This document shows positions 14,029 through 14,576 of a stretch of 14,576 nucleotides of DNA, in pieces (position 1 is the stretch's first letter; each line of letters begins with the position of its first letter). The translations under genes and the position numbers were made by a program. The stretch lies in contig JALHTP010000035.1 in the NCBI GenBank assembly GCA_022865725.1, forward strand, positions 1 through 14,576. Direction: 5' to 3'. This DNA comes from Methyloceanibacter sp. GTDB lineage: Bacteria; Pseudomonadota; Alphaproteobacteria; Rhizobiales; Methyloligellaceae. Below the pieces are notes generated by a model that saw nothing but the letters and a program-made list of their open reading frames with translations, did not search any database and was not told where the DNA came from.

Positions 14029-14576
14029 GCGTCCTTCCCGGATACATGCGCCTCGGCAAACGTCGCCATGCCGGTGTGGCAGGCGAGCGCGGCGCGCAAG
14101 ATCAGCACGGCAACCGCCGCGCCCGATGCTTCGCCAAGGCGCATGCCGAGATCGAGCAGCGGGCGAAGGCTGAGCTCCTGAAGCAGGAGCCGATGCCCGG
14201 CTTCGGCCGACATATGGCCGGCAAGCGCATGGTCGAGCGCATCGGCGCGAAGCTTCGCCAAGGGCGCCACTGCTGCCGTGCAGACAAAGCCGTCGAGCAG
14301 CGTTGGGATCCGCAAATGCCGCGCCGCCAGCGCCGCGCCAAGGATGGCGGCAAGCTCGCGCCCGCCCAACGCAGCGGCGACGCGCAAAGGATCGCCGAGG
14401 ATCGCGCGGTGCCGCTCAAGCGCAGCATCGATCACGGCCTGCTTGCGCTTGAGGCCGCGCTCGTCGATTCCGGTGCCGTGTCCGGCAAAGCGCGCGCCGC
14501 CGCCGCCGAACAATGCCGCCGAAATGGCCGAGGCGGCCGTGGTATTGCCGATGCCCATTTCGCCCAAGACGACGAG
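14025..14576 (-). CDS. cobT: Nicotinate-nucleotide--dimethylbenzimidazole phosphoribosyltransferase (partial, N-terminus outside window)
   Basis: This enzyme transfers phosphoribose from nicotinate mononucleotide to 5,6-dimethylbenzimidazole, giving alpha-ribazole phosphate for the lower ligand. Only the last 183 residues are present; the reading frame stays open to the window edge, with LVVLGEMGIGNTTAAS as its first residues. An apparent TTG start at 14567 is an internal leucine of this conserved motif. Family segments include GIDERGLKRKQAV, LDGFVCTAAV and LDLGMRLGEASGAA, whose Glu (codon 14130-14132) matches the catalytic glutamate of Salmonella CobT. The enzyme is called CobU in Pseudomonas denitrificans nomenclature and must not be confused with the CobT chelatase subunit. 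It converges on cobB, with stop codons overlapping in TTAA. Confidence 0.94.
   Translation of the reverse strand, partial: LVVLGEMGIGNTTAASAISAALFGGGGARFAGHGTGIDERGLKRKQAVIDAALERHRAILGDPLRVAAALGGRELAAILGAALAARHLRIPTLLDGFVCTAAVAPLAKLRADALDHALAGHMSAEAGHRLLLQELSLRPLLDLGMRLGEASGAAVAVLILRAALACHTGMATFAEAHVSGKDA

Noticed and set aside
14565..14567. TTG start for the phosphoribosyltransferase
   Set aside because: The codon is the leucine of the conserved VLGEMGIGNTT motif and the frame is open to the window end, so the gene is simply cut by the window.
1..14576. Insertion sequences, CRISPR arrays, tRNA/rRNA genes
   Set aside because: I saw no transposase, terminal inverted repeats, spaced direct repeats or RNA gene signatures. 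Coding sequence covers almost everything after position 301.

Overview
The window is a nearly complete late corrin-ring section of an aerobic (oxygen-dependent, late cobalt insertion) cobalamin biosynthesis locus. The high GC content, GC-rich third codon positions, the cobW-cobN-cobG-cobH-cobI-cobJ order and the DUF1636 gene next to cobW point to an alphaproteobacterium, probably of the order Hyphomicrobiales. This placement is inferred from gene content; no marker gene such as rRNA is present.

Layout. Positions 1-130 hold the 3' part of a cobalamin (B12) riboswitch, whose 5' part lies outside the window. A leader of about 170 nt with one clear stem-loop (139-184) follows. The riboswitch heads a tight plus-strand run: a DUF1636 four-cysteine protein, cobW, cobN, cobG, cobH, cobI and cobJ. 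These genes are 3 bp apart or overlap by 4-8 bp. cobK then lies on the minus strand. It overlaps the 3' end of cobJ and meets the start of cobL head to head with no gap. cobL-cobE-cobM resume on the plus strand with 4-bp overlaps. cbiD is on the minus strand, overlapping the cobM 3' end. A 53-bp gap separates it from divergent cobB (plus strand). The window ends inside cobT/cobU (minus strand), whose stop codon overlaps the cobB stop codon. No stretch longer than about 300 bases lacks a gene except the riboswitch/leader at 1-301.

How the genes work together. CobI (C20), CobG (oxygen-dependent hydroxylation/lactone), CobJ (C17, ring contraction), CobM (C11), CbiD (C1, in place of the absent CobF), CobK (reduction), CobL (C5/C15 and decarboxylation) and CobH (methyl migration C11 to C12) convert precorrin-2 to hydrogenobyrinic acid. 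CobB amidates the a and c side chains. CobN, with CobS and a chelatase CobT encoded elsewhere, inserts cobalt, which CobW probably supplies. The terminal phosphoribosyltransferase activates dimethylbenzimidazole for the lower ligand. SUMT (cobA), cobS/cobT chelatase subunits, cobO, cobQ, cobC/cobD and cobP are not in this window.

The enzymes are well-known families and I saw no mobile element, CRISPR array, tRNA or rRNA. The points worth a second look are the function-unknown DUF1636 gene directly under the riboswitch, CbiD replacing CobF in an otherwise aerobic set, and the interleaved strand layout, in which minus-strand genes sit inside the plus-strand series with overlapping ends.
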